A DNA stretch of 64,000 bases from Excoecaria cochinchinensis. Taxonomy: Eukaryota; Streptophyta; Magnoliopsida; Malpighiales; Euphorbiaceae. The notes under the pieces were generated by a model. It had not been told where the DNA came from. It did not search any database and saw only the letters and a program-made list of their open reading frames with translations. A program made the translations under genes and the position numbers. Positions 12,701 to 29,475 of the stretch are shown here, one piece after another. The stretch spans positions 2,418,001 to 2,482,000 of the forward strand of contig CANTUQ010000007.1 in NCBI GenBank assembly GCA_947683425.1, written 5' to 3'. Numbering within the stretch: position 1 is the first letter of the stretch; each line of letters starts with the position of its first letter.

Positions 12701-15700
12701 TGCATTTCAGCTGCACTACAATTTCTTAACTGGCACTTTTTTGTGCTACAATGTAGTTTATTCAATTTTGTGCTATAAGGAGTTATCACTCATGCCATTT
12801 GATAGGGTCAGAAACCCACATGCTGCTCATAATGTAAACTTTTACCAAGGTTCCTATCCATAAGACTGCACTAAATAATAAGGCTCAACTTGATTGCACT
12901 GCATTGCACTAATGGATGGGGTATATCTCTCTAGCAGATTATTTGTTTCTCATAGCTTTCTTAGATGTTGCAACCAATTTCATCATGAAAAGTGCTAAAT
13001 ACCTTCTCGTTATTGTCTCTTTTACCTTCTCCATTATTTAAATGACATGTCAGCAAGTTAATTAAAATATGCGGTCTCATAACCTATGAAATTTAAAAAT
13101 TTGCACACATCATTTACAGAGTGCAAAAGATATAACAAGACAAATTTTCATCTTAATTTACAGTCAGCAAAATACTGAGATGCCTAGAAACGAGTATTAT
13201 TATCCATGACAAAAGGTAATGATAGAGAAAATTGATGCATTTAATTGGTAGCGTATAAAGATAAAATTCACTGCTGTATGCATTGCAAATTGGTTTTTGG
13301 TTTGGTTAGTACACTTTTGTAGCTGATGCCATTTTTAATGATATTGGTACATCAACAAACCCTTGTCATCTGGGTTGTCTTTTTACTGACGTCAAGAGTT
13401 GTATCTTCAAATTGATACACGATTGGTTGAGTTACAATTAACAAGATCTGGACTTTTTCTCATGTTTTATTCTTGTTTTTTGATGGGATATAGAGAAAAT
13501 GGGCATATGTCGGGGAATGTATTGGTGTACCGAAATCCTGGTCTACATTTTGGTGATATACATGTTCTAAGGGCAAGATATGTGGAAGCTTTGGAAGATT
13601 ATGTGGGAAATGCCAAATATGCTATATTTTTCCCTTGCAAGGGACCACGATCTTTGGCAGATGAGATAGCTGGAGGTGACTATGATGGAGACTTATATTT
13701 TGTGTCCAGAAATCCTGAGGTAGGCATTTTTCTTAGCTTCCAATTTTAGCATCTGTATGTTTACATATTTGGATTTTGATATGTTGCTTATTTGGAGACA
13801 TTTTGCTGCCTTAAATCTTAGTTTTGCTGTACAAAATTTTATATTAGCTGGGGTAGGCCTCTGACATTTCCCATTGTGACTATCTGCTTTGTATAACTGA
13901 TATTGTGATGATTATTTTCGTTTTAAAGTTAGTGCTATGTCGCTTTCAACTTTCTGTTCCTTAATGTTTCTGCATCTTCTGTTCTCATTACTAATCCTTG
14001 AGAACTTATATTTGCTACTTTAATCTACTTTTTAGAAATGGATGTCAATCTTCTATATCCTTTACTTCGAGGTTGGGCATAGAGTTGCAAATTTCTATTG
14101 GTATCTGCAGCCAATGTTTAATTTATGTACTCTTATCAAGTTTTGTTCTAATCATTAAGCAATATTGTGAGCTTTCTAATATAACTATCCTGAGTGATAC
14201 TTAAATCCTTTATGCACACCAGGGTCTGAAATCAGCACCATGTTAATGCCATAGAGTCAATGATTTTTAGGTTTATTGTTTGATGCTGTTTCCAGAGGTA
14301 TACTGGAAGTACCATCTCTTTTATTTGTGACAAGCTTTTGCCAATTCCACAACAAAGCCCACAAAATTCATAGGTCTAAAATAATATAAATAAATAATTA
14401 TTTTAAGAGATTTGGGCGGAATAAAGGAAAAGGTGAAGAAAAATTTTCAGGTAAAAATAGGTCAGGTGCATCAGGCTAAGGAAATGCATCTTTGCTTCCT
14501 AACCCACATGGTATTAATTCCTTTATTGTTCTTGAAAATGGCAGCACATTAGTGAATCTTTTTCCTTTTTCATATGATGAGGATGACTTGTAGAGAGAAT
14601 CATATTATCTTCTTGATGTAAGGTGCCTTCATATTGTAATGGCTTATCATCTTGTCCACTTATTCCTTACCTGAAATTGGATTACAAAAAGTTTGCTATT
14701 TGTATGGACAATTTTGTTAGCTTTTGTGTTTACTTCTAGGTTCCATCCTTATGTGAATAAATTTAATAATTCTGAAATCTATTTCCTTTGTCTCTTCAGC
14801 TCTTGGCAAACTTCAAAGCTGGAGAACCTTGGGTACCTTCTTCTCCATCTTGTAATGTGCCAACCCAAAAACCATGTGAATTTTCTGATGAGGATTTGGA
14901 GAATGAGCTTTTCAAGCTATTTTTGACTACTAGGTTTAATCCAAGGTATGCAATTAATTCCATATAAATATGTTACTTGCTTATAGAGTGAGTTGCCTAT
15001 CATTTACTGCATTTGAGATTCTGTATATGGAATGAATTTTGAAACCATGAAAATTTTTCATCCTTTTTTATTGCTGTGAGAGTTTTCAAAGTATAATGCT
15101 TACTTGCCCTATTGAATATGTTATGCCTTGAAGTACACGTTGCAGATATATTTTATCCATGCTTGAAAACAGATGGAATGAAATGCATCACGTTTAAGAC
15201 TGATAAATGCTTGAAAGCATATAGAATAAAGGGGAAGAGTTGTATCTGCCATTTGCATTAAGAATTTCTTTGCATTGGCTTCCTCAATTTGGATACCAAG
15301 ATAATAATATTTTAATTGCTTTCTGCTGGTCCTAGTTACACTATGAGCACAGCAGCAGATAGCTGGCAGGCAATCATGGATCGGCTTCTAACACTGGGGG
15401 ATGACAGGAATGATGAGAGAGAAGCCATGAAGAGGAACATGAACCAGTTAATTGATATATACTATGATGCAATTGATGCACCCAAGACAGGTGGAGAAAA
15501 GGTTGGTTTTGCAATTTTTTTTTTCTTGATTTGTTTTTGCAACTTATTTTGTCTTGATTGTTAAACATATTAGATTTTGAGCTAATGGTTTTACATAACC
15601 ATGTGTTAAAGATGCTACTTATTGCTAATTTGTTTTCCATATTTTTCTTATTACATAATTGATTTATTGAGGCTTACAACAATTGAGCTTTTATCAAAGT

Positions 15701-17414
15701 TTTTGCTGTTGCATTTCATCTGTCAAAAATTCTCTTTTACTACATAGGTTATATTCAAAGAATAATAGATTTTGAATTCTTTTAAGCTATGCAATAACTT
15801 TTGGGCAATCATATCTTAAAAATTGGAATTTTTGGACTTAGTTTGGGTTGTGTTGTAGATTAATTGATTCATTAACATTTTAATAGCGCATAATATATTG
15901 ATTTCTAGAATATTAAATGTTTTTCACATGTTAATTACACTGACATTATTTACCAGAGCTTTAGATTTAGGTTGCAAATTACCTGGACACTAAAGAAGAA
16001 TTTGACCCAATGCTTTATTTCTGTCCTAGTTGATCCTCCCTAACCAATCAAAGGTGCTCAAATGAATTTCTGTTTCCTTATTGTTGGACTAAATTCCTTG
16101 ATATTTTTTCACATAGGCCAAATTCCCAAGTTTCTCTCCTGTCCCAAAGTAGAAGTTTACCCATCTTGCTGTCTAATACTAAGAATTCAAGTCTTTACCT
16201 TGTAAATAGTCTCAAGATATGAAGTCTCCGATCTCTATGGATCAATAGCCTCTCTGCATAGTCCTTCTGCATGTATGATATTTTATTTCTTATGATCTTA
16301 GGGGGCTGACAACATGTGGAATTCATATTTTTGGTCTTGCATAAGAAAAATGGTATAGTGCTTGCATCTTCAAGTTTGTGTTTGAATTCATTTTTCTTGA
16401 TTACAAGTTAGTGAGGATCGAGATTATAAAGTTTTATTATTGCAATTAATCTCAGAAAATCAGCTCAGCTGTTTGAAGTCATATACATTGTGCGGTGGAT
16501 CATGGGTTTGGTTTTCGGGATTCCATAGACAGATAAAAATATGCCATTGGTTACTCTACTTTTGAGTAATTTGAAGTGATAGTTCATCTTCTACAACTAA
16601 AATAATCTTTTCTTTTTCACCATTTTGAAACAGACTAAGCTGCCAGATGATCTTAAAGCAGAACTGTATCCTCATTATATGGAAAAGAAGGTAGAGCCGT
16701 CATACAAGTCAACTTCTATTTTGGGACTAATTTATGACAGAGTTATAGCTTATGGAGAAGAGGATCAAGCGAAAATTGGTGAGAATTCTCACCAAAAATT
16801 GAATTTTGCACACTGGTTATTGAATTACTAGTATTACTTCAACACAATTGAAGTTGACAATTTATGATTTGCATTCCTCATTTAAATTTTCAAATGTCTA
16901 ATACTAATTTGTTGTAGAAGTTAAGAAACATCCTTGGTTCACTGGCAAAGCCTCGGAGTCATGCCTCATGAAATGGCAGACTCAATACAGTGAGTACAGA
17001 CAAGACATGACAGCTGCTCTAAAGCTATCAAGCCATAAAGATGCGAAAAATGAAGCTGCTGATGAAGTAATAAAAAAATACAAGGAGGTGATGTCTTGGA
17101 CGCAGTTTGCTTATGTTCTAAAACTAATTCTTCAGTTAAAAATTCTGAGAATCCTGTTCTAACTCTCAATGCTGATGTAGATATTGTACGGGGCTCCAAG
17201 TTTTGAGGATAGAAGGAGGTGTAGGGATGACATATTTGAAGAGGCTTGTGCTATATATGAGGTCTGTTATGACTATGCTACGAGCCATGATGCTGCAAGG
17301 TGTTCCTTTGCTTGGAAAGTAGCAGGCCCAGCTCTCTGCAATTACTTCATCAAAATTAAAGGCGAAACGCAAATAACCTGTTCCACTCATGTTTTAAAGA
17401 AGATTTTTGGTTAA
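6701..17414 (+). CDS. RDR5: RNA-dependent RNA polymerase, gamma type (RDR3/4/5-like)
   Basis: Eighteen exons: 6701-7007, 7097-7226, 7351-7480, 7726-7800, 8105-8297, 9154-9349, 9449-9536, 9634-9777, 10604-10675, 11404-11507, 11895-12043, 12388-12610, 13494-13719, 14800-14945, 15336-15501, 16634-16778, 16918-17087, 17181-17414. They total 2,898 bp, 965 aa, close to the roughly 900-1,000 aa usual for plant RDRs. The start is the first ATG (6701, followed at once by a second). The catalytic loop GGDYDGD lies at 13672-13692, after the conserved YRNPGLHFGDIH and KGPRSLADEIA stretches typical of the eukaryotic RdRP domain. Family knowledge: RDR1/2/6 carry DLDGD, while RDR3/4/5 carry DFDGD; the aromatic Tyr here and the overall sequence place it with the gamma group. 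These enzymes are expected to copy single-stranded RNA into double-stranded RNA, but the role of gamma RDRs in plants is poorly defined. RDR3, 4 and 5 cannot be told apart with certainty, so the symbol is provisional. Confidence 0.92.
8358..9075 (+). repeat. Short tandem duplications in RDR intron 5
   Basis: Three independent direct duplications sit in one intron: 'cattctagcttttacaacca' near 8369 and again near 8412; 'gctagatgttgctcgtaagt' near 8897 and again near 8926, adjacent to one another; and a segment reading '..cc aaccttttgtgt' near 9022 and again near 9056. A similar pair, 'ggcttgcattttgaggc', lies in a later intron near 10939 and 10971. All are non-coding. Confidence 0.75.
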
Positions 17415-17575
17415 AACTGTTACAGAATAGGATATGTACATAATAGGAAATATTTAGAATAGGAGCCATTGATTTAATTTCCTTAATCTTTTAGCTCAAT
17501 ACCTGTATATATATTCTGTAATTATTTGAGAAACAGAATCTTCTCCTTATTCTTGTTTTCTTACAAAAACAATTA

Positions 17576-17870
17576 TCTAGGTATGGTAACAATGTGTATA
17601 TCTTCTAGGAATGGTAACATTAGCTCGATATGTACATATATATTTATGTGTGTGTGACAATGTAGTAGCACAAATTATTTAATGTGTCAAGTCTTTTAGG
17701 TATATCTTCTAGGTATGATAAAATTAGCTCTCTGTATATATATGTGACAATGTAGTAGCACAAAATATGTAATGCGTTAAGTCTTCTAGGTATGTTTAAA
17801 TTAGCTCTATATGTAGATATATGTGTGACAATGCAGTAGCACAAATTACGTAATGTGTCAAGTCTTTTAA
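17576..17870 (+). repeat. Three-copy tandem repeat just 3' of the RDR gene
   Basis: Three diverged units of roughly 80-105 bp, each containing 'tcttctagg' (17601, 17706, 17782), then 'attagctc', an AT-rich stretch and 'gacaatgtagtagcacaaa' (third unit has gcag). It begins about 160 bp after the RDR stop, so it may fall within or near the 3' UTR. Confidence 0.85.
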
Positions 17871-19565
17871 CCCAATGTGTATATGTTTGGTCCTAGAATT
17901 TTGCAAGCATGAAGTTATTTGTAAGAACCAATTATCATGAGTCCGTCTAAGGTCCTCTCACCGAGGATATTACTGTTATTCAATGGCAAATAGCATTTGG
18001 TATTTATATGGGGTTGGCAGTGCAGAAAATGAGTTATATTTAAGACCATTATCAAGTAGGTAAGTGGGTAGGATAGGAATGATTATGAGAGAGGTTAAAC
18101 TTTGCTGGCTCTCATCCACTTTGGATTAAAGTATTGTAATGTGAATTGGGTACAGCGATTAGACCCTTTGGTAGGTGGATCATATGGGAGCAAAATGGTG
18201 ACGGCTAACTTTGTTTTATTTGTTTTGGCAACTTGCAATTGATTTTATAATATCTAATGATACTTTTGCACCTGTTTGTTCAACATGTGGGATTATTATT
18301 TTGAAGGTGACGAATATGTGAATATAATATTGTTATTCGGATAATTTAAATTTTTGAACAAATCAATTGCGAAAACTTTAGTTGACTGTACAAATCTATT
18401 TGAAAGCAGAGAAAACGAGTTGAAAGAGGAGGCTAGTTGTGGGATTGATGTGTTAATTAAATCCTTTACATGTAATCTGTACTCTGTTTCCTTGATTTCA
18501 TTTTTCTCAAACCTTAATAGGTTTTCTTTTTTGAATTAATTAGTAATTACTCAAATTTTATTTTTGAATTATATGAAATGATATAAATTTATTTTTAAAA
18601 TTATGTGAAATGATTTATATTTATTTTTATTTTTTAATTAGTAAAAATATTTTTTAATAGTAAATAAGGATATATGTGAATCAATTTAATAACACAATAA
18701 ATGCGAGCTAAATTGATAATGATAATAGTAAATATAAGAAAATTTAGTATTATATTATTTTATATATTCATGATAAATTTATTATTTTTTCATAATTAAA
18801 TAATGAAAAGATATATAATTGAAATAAAATATTTTATGTTTGAATTATTAGGCACGTTATGGTCCTTTCAAATTAGTTTTCTATGTGGTTTTCCATTCTA
18901 ATTTTAATTTATGATACTTTTCCTTTCTTTTTGAAAAAATAAAACATGGTTAAAGGCATGTTTTATCACTCTCTAAAGTGGAGCACTTCAAAAAAATAGA
19001 CACAAATAAAAGAAATAATAATTCTGGTTCTATAATTTTATTCATTAACAAGTATTTCTTTGTACAAGTCATTAAAAATATCAAGCAAATAATTAATTTC
19101 GTGGCGGGATTGGCTAATGAGTGGTAAGAGTTTGGCGCCACACTTTCTTTCACAAATATCTACTTTAATCGACACGTGTCCCAGCGAGTCTTAGTTTCCA
19201 TCTGCTCCAAGGAGAGTACAGTAATTCTTTCTTTATAACGAATATCCATTAACGATATTAGCCCACCGACAGCGACCACTCCACTTTTAAGTTTTAATTG
19301 ACCAAAAAATATAAAAACTTAATTTATCTATTTCCACTTTCTTCCATAGCCCAGCCCCGGCTTGAACACACTGTTCAATCTTTCTTGTATTAACGATTTA
19401 AATATTAATAATACAAGTAGCTTTTTTTTGTCATTTTGGCCTTTTGCTATAAAGTTGGACTCACAGACTACTACTGGCAGAGCTCAGCTCATTTCTTCTG
19501 CGTGTTGCTGTTTTTGATTTTTATTTTAAGAGGATTTTCTGATTTTGGTGGATTTGTGAAGTGAA
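17871..19565. other. RDR-NADP-ME intergenic region with NADP-ME promoter
   Basis: No gene is supported up to about 19100; the stretch is AT-rich and featureless. The proximal promoter holds TTTGGCGCCA (19131-19140, E2F-like), the palindrome GACACGTGTC (19171-19180, a G-box/ABRE core) and CTATAAAG near 19448, which sits at a plausible TATA distance from the start codon at 19566. Confidence 0.55.
19171..19180. promoter_or_regulatory. G-box / ABRE-like palindrome upstream of NADP-ME
   Basis: GACACGTGTC, a perfect 10-bp palindrome with a CACGTG core, the usual target of bZIP and bHLH factors in plants. It lies about 390 bp upstream of the start codon. Function is inferred from the motif only. 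Confidence 0.5.
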
Positions 19566-24357
<4,792 letters not shown>

Positions 24358-25079
24358 AATAGGTGGATTTCTTAGACAGAACCTACCTGTAAAGAATGAG
24401 AATGAGCATGAGCTCGTAAGAATGATATGTGATGTGACCATAATAATTGATGTTGTGGTGGTCTATGTAATGGTAATTTTGTGCTTTTTTTTGGTGTGGA
24501 ACTTACAAGCTGCCTATGATATTGGGAGTTGTAGCTCTACCGGAAATAAAAATTTTGATGTTAATGAAGAATAAGAATCGGCTTAAACTTTGGCATGATT
24601 TGTTTTCATTTGTCAGAATTAAATTCTTCAATATTTCTTTGTCAGGTTTATTTCATTTTAACTGAAGCCCTCTTCTCTTTTAATTGTTTCCACAAACAGG
24701 GAGAAAAAAGAAATATTCGAAGCTCAAATAACAAAATATGATTAGTTGAGGGACCAAAAGAACATATTCATATTGTTTGAGCCCATCTTAAGCTATTGTT
24801 TTCACTTTTCGTAATTTCCATGGAAATTGGGCCATCGGTTGTCAAATCAGTTTATGCACTAGGAGAATCTATCTCCATAGATGAGCATGTTAGAGATAGC
24901 ATTGTGTCAATAATTAGTGATTAATTAATTAAACTAAAATAAAGGAGTAATGTTCAGCCTATACATTCAACAGAATCTGATTAATCAGCTCCGCACTTTA
25001 TTCCGTGGGAACCCTAACTACGACTAAAATTGAAGGAACATGTATAATTGAAATGAGAACTTTTAACTCTTTGGCAATC
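24358..25079. other. Convergent 3' ends of NADP-ME and the dioxygenase gene
   Basis: No coding segment seen. The region should contain the two facing 3' UTRs. Confidence 0.5.
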
Positions 25080-27383
25080 TCAAGTTTCAGGATTCTTGTA
25101 TTTACTCAAATCAGCATGAGTATCCTCGTAGCGTTGACTCAGGTAAGTTGCACATTTGATTGGAGGAAACCTGAAGAAAGATAAGCAGAGTTGTTAGTTT
25201 AGAAATTGAAAATAAAACTGAAACACAATCAGGATTTGCCATGTATCCTAGAAAATGTCTCGAAGAGAACTCGACACCCGAATTAGACATCTAAATACAA
25301 TGATGTAACGTGCAAATTTTGATGACTAAACACACATAATAGAAATTATTGAAGAGAGTGCAATTTTGATTGTCATGAAACTACCGTAGATGCTACCTTA
25401 TCCATTAGCAAGCAGCACTCCTCCATGCACTATATTCATTCAACACACACACACACACCCAATATGTTTCAAAGATAAAATCGTCTATCAACAAATAATT
25501 GAAGCAAGAGCCAGTCTAAGGTACGTAACTTTACATTCATTTGTCCCAGATTTTATGAGATGTGGGCACGAGACTGATATCAGACTATAACTCTGATATT
25601 AACAAACCTAGATATCCAGTTGAAGTAACAATAATTCCAGTCATGCTGCAAACTTACTTTGGAGGATTATTTTCTGACTTGCAGGTTGGCAAACATTCGA
25701 CTAGACAGTCATGGCTAGGTTCCATGAAATATGCAATCTGTACCAAAAGAAGAGAGAAAATAGAGATAAATGCCCTTTCAGATATTATTCACCGTGAAGG
25801 AAAGTTGAATCTGCTAGCAAATCAAGTAAATTGCCTAAAAAGGAAAAATCCAGGAAGCCAAATATATGATGTAACCAGGAAAATGAGTATTTCTTCATCA
25901 ATCAAGACTGATAATGGTCTTTAAAACTAAAAAACAAGCGCAGTGAAAGGATTTTTTGAAGTCTATTAAGTAGACCTTTTACCACCCGGTACCCAAAACT
26001 GCAACCTAAGTCATCTAGATAAAATTTTCAAAACAATTACAAATTCAGCCAGAGTTTCTGTCTATAATATCCTTCCAACATGCAGAGTACAAAAAAAAAT
26101 CATTGGGACTAAATAGTTAATTCTTCTCATGCAGATAACATTTGAGTAAGTTTGAGGGCTAAGATATGTTTAAAATAACAACAGTACAGCAACTTCCAAA
26201 TTGCAATTATAGGGGGAAAAAAAGGCTGGTAACCTTGAAATCTTTAAACCTAAAGGTCTAAAATAAAACAATAAAAAAGAAGGATCCTTACCGAATATCT
26301 CTTTTGTCCATTCCCTACAACTCTATGCAGCGTAGACCTGCACACAATTATACAGGACGGTAAACTCATTTCCACAGAATGAAGAAAAGCTTATATAGAA
26401 AACAAATGCATTCATAATGGCAACCCCATTTAGGTGTGTTCATGACTATCCGGCTTCACAATTAATGAAAATTCTTTTATGTGACTTTCAACTTCTCTCT
26501 TTACTGCCACATTCATGGTTTATTATGGAATGAAATTGATAGCAATCATGTATCAAAGAGATAAGAACCTGAAAATACAGTTGCTCCAGCGCTCCAGCAT
26601 GTCACCAAGATTCACTATGAATGCCCTGTTTAATGTGTGCCAACAAACGTCACTACATCAATTGAGAAGGCCGTCCTTGGTTATATGATTCAAGCAGCCA
26701 TAAAATCAGCTGAGATTTTCTACGCCTTTGTTAACTCTACAGTATACTAATACCAGAGAACAGCAGAGTCATAAACATTTGTTGTGGCAGTGAAAATATC
26801 ATTGAATCACTGAACATTCTCCTTTCATTCCCCTTATACTAAGAAAATGCACCAGGTTTTCTAGATTAAAGTTAATTCCCAAAAACTGTAAGACAGAACA
26901 CAAAAACTAGAGCTTGAAGTCCCCTTTTATACACAAGTACAGAATAAGAAGGCTGTATTTTCACTAAAACAATTCTTGAACAAATCAACACTTCATTAGT
27001 TATATGACTCCATTTTAGAAAACAAAAACAATATAAGCTTGCTCAAGTTATTCCATCTCTGGTAGATCAAGCTACAAATCGAAATGAAAAAGCAGGGATC
27101 ATTCAAAAGATCTGCAAAGTTAGCATGTAATTAACCAGTAGTTCCTAAACATATAGATTCCTAACAGAAAGAACAGTGTCGACCATTCAACTTTAAAACA
27201 TATAAGGCTGCAAAAAGTCAGCTCCCAAAGCCATTTTGTAAAACATCTCAATCTGAAAGTATGAGACGGCCTCACCCTTTTAAAGGTGCTACATATTCCC
27301 ATACTTGAGGCTGAGCATCCTTATCTTTACATATCTGCAAGAAAAATACAATAATTGCAATAGCTATCCAAATTGTGATTAAC

Positions 27384-27429
<46 letters not shown>

Positions 27430-28675
27430 TACATATAAGACAATGCCAATCTTCTTACTTGGAGGCCAAAGACATCATCTGTGGCTAAAAGGGTAATCAA
27501 ACCATAGTCAGAATGGGCTCCAGCTCCAAATACTCCAGTCGAGGGGTCAGAAATCTGAGCTGAACAAGAAAAGGAAAGAAAAATAAAGGAACAATTTATT
27601 ATTTCTATTGATTTGGGACAGGCACAAAGTCCAGAATCAACTTCAACTACTTCTAATTAGAATTGAACCTCCATAATATAGCAAGCGCATGACTGCAATT
27701 GGTTGGCCAAGCATTTCTGGCTTGTCAAAAAAATCAGCCTCTAGATCAAGCGCAAGAGCTATGATTCTTGCAACGTTTCTTCCTACTTCTCTGCATAAAG
27801 GAAAATCTTCAATTTAAAAGGCTAGCTCTTTTAAAGCCACTCCAGTATGCATTATCGAGTAAAGAGCTTACAATGCCTCTCGATGAAACCTTTCCATAGT
27901 TTGTCTCCAACCAGGCAAAAGATCTAACACACAACATAATTACATGAAAAAAAAAATGTCACGAGCTAGAAAAGATCAAATATTCAATAATCAATTTTAT
28001 AAATAAGCTTCTTTACCATAGAACGATTATTAAAATTCAAATTACCATCAGGTGGCCAGACATTAGGCCCATAGAATGGCTTCTCCGCTTCACCATCATC
28101 TTCAGGAACTTCAACTCCAATGTAATATCCTTCCTTGTAATCTCCTACTACCATGTAACATAACAAAATAAAATAAAATAAAGTAATTGCTTATATATAT
28201 TTAAAATCTGATTAATGCAAAGATTATGAGTAAGCAAATAGAAAAACCAACCATGTACTTGATTATCAGGATCCAAAATTTCATCAAGCATAGGAGTATA
28301 GCCTCGATGCTTCTCGTTCCTTAAAACCTTCATCTTTTCAGCTAATGGCAATTCGAAAAACCTTTTACTCTCTGAGAAAACTTCGTCCATTAATTCTTGG
28401 CTGATTCCATGATTTACAACGTAAAAGAATCCACAATCCAAACACGCCTGAAACAATTTACATGAATTTACAAATGAGTCGAACTTGCTCAATTAAACGG
28501 GAATAAAAAAAAAAACAATGAAAATAAAAGAATTGAAAAGGAAAACCTGCTTGAGTAAAGAGACGGATTGGGCGAGATCCGAGGCTGAGAGATCAATACA
28601 GTTTAGAACTGAAAATTTGGGGTCAGACCGGTGAAGTGGCTTGGCGCCATCTTCTTGCTGCTTCCCTGTGTCCAT
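25080..28675 (-). pseudogene. 2-oxoglutarate/Fe(II)-dependent dioxygenase with a one-base frameshift in exon 4
   Basis: Eleven exons on the minus strand: 28547-28675, 28252-28447, 28046-28144, 27872-27924, 27669-27790, 27459-27559, 27276-27334, 26569-26625, 26292-26337, 25658-25737, 25080-25170. The N-terminal DIOX_N part (CGFFYVVNHGI) is followed by the double-stranded beta helix with the iron ligands HSD (exon 6) and His in STLHRVV (exon 9), plus the 2OG-binding RYS pair. The exons total 1,033 bp, one more than a multiple of three. The surplus base lies in the four-A run at about 27900-27903: the residues GWRQ upstream and TMERFHREA downstream are both family-like but in different frames. 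Read literally, translation stops near residue 173 and loses the whole iron site. All other junctions are consistent, so this is either a recent lesion or a base-call error. It resembles the Arabidopsis At1g35190/At4g16765 group as I recall it; the substrate is unknown. Confidence 0.8.
27384..27428. repeat. AAT/ATT trinucleotide microsatellite, about 15 repeats
   Basis: Uninterrupted (AAT)n of 45 bp inside intron 6 of the dioxygenase gene. Likely polymorphic. Confidence 0.95.
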
Positions 28676-28857
28676 TGTTTTCTAGACTTTTCGAATTTTA
28701 CACCAATCCGTTTTTATTTTATTTTGAAACGAGAAGAGAAGTTGAGAATAAAACTGTCGTTTTATTCATAAAGCTATTCATGCCCTTGCCCGGCACACCA
28801 CTCTAATATTGACCCAATGCTTTCTTTTTTATTGAAAAAGTTATGCTTGATTAATTA

Positions 28858-29096
28858 GTACCACCCTCTCCGGTTTTTTATTATTAATCCCTTTTTTTAT
28901 TTTCACTAAAATTAATAAATATTAATTAAACTTAAATTTAAATTTAAATTAAATATTTTAATATAAAAATTTAAATCTAATTAATCAATTTACATTAAAA
29001 AAAAATAAATTACATTAAAAATATAAAAATGACAGATAAATAAAATTTGAATCTTTTTCAAAAGTAGCAAATAAAAATGAATAGAGGGATTAATAG
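28858..29096. mobile_element. Stowaway-like MITE candidate
   Basis: The left edge (..accctctccggttttttatt) and the reverse complement of the right edge (..atccctctattcatttttat) share the CCCTCT-plus-T-rich pattern of tc1/mariner-type MITEs. The interior is very AT-rich without coding potential. The ends are diverged, so the exact borders are approximate. Confidence 0.4.
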
Positions 29097-29100
29097 ATAC

Positions 29101-29475
29101 TTTTTGCAGTCCAAAATAGATGACGTTTTAAGGTAAAACAACAATATTAAGAATCTATTAATAAGGCCTATTAAAATACTAATTTACCCCTAATTTATTC
29201 TCTTCAAATTCTACTTAATTACATGTTATATTCTCTCTCCTATTCTATTGGTAGATAAAAATATCAAAACACTGTTACTTTTAAGAAGTGATTTACAGAA
29301 ATTCTTTATTTTTTTCATTGGAGACTGTCATTTACATCAAGACTGTCATTTAAGATGGCTATAATTAATAAGGGCAAAGTAGTAAATAAATGGGTATAAA
29401 TTTTTTGGAAGAGTAAAACGTCATCTATAATGTAATAAATTGACAATCATAAAACGTCATCTACTTGGGACTAAT
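29101..29475. mobile_element. MITE with terminal 'agatgacgtttta' inverted repeats
   Basis: Left arm 29109-29130 reads AGTCCAAAATAGATGACGTT; the right arm (29451-29471) is its near reverse complement, with AAAACGTCATCTACTTGGGA. A third inverted copy, AAAACGTCATCTA, lies at about 29415-29427. The interior is AT-rich and non-coding. The pattern fits a decayed plant MITE; a target duplication is not clear. Confidence 0.55.
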
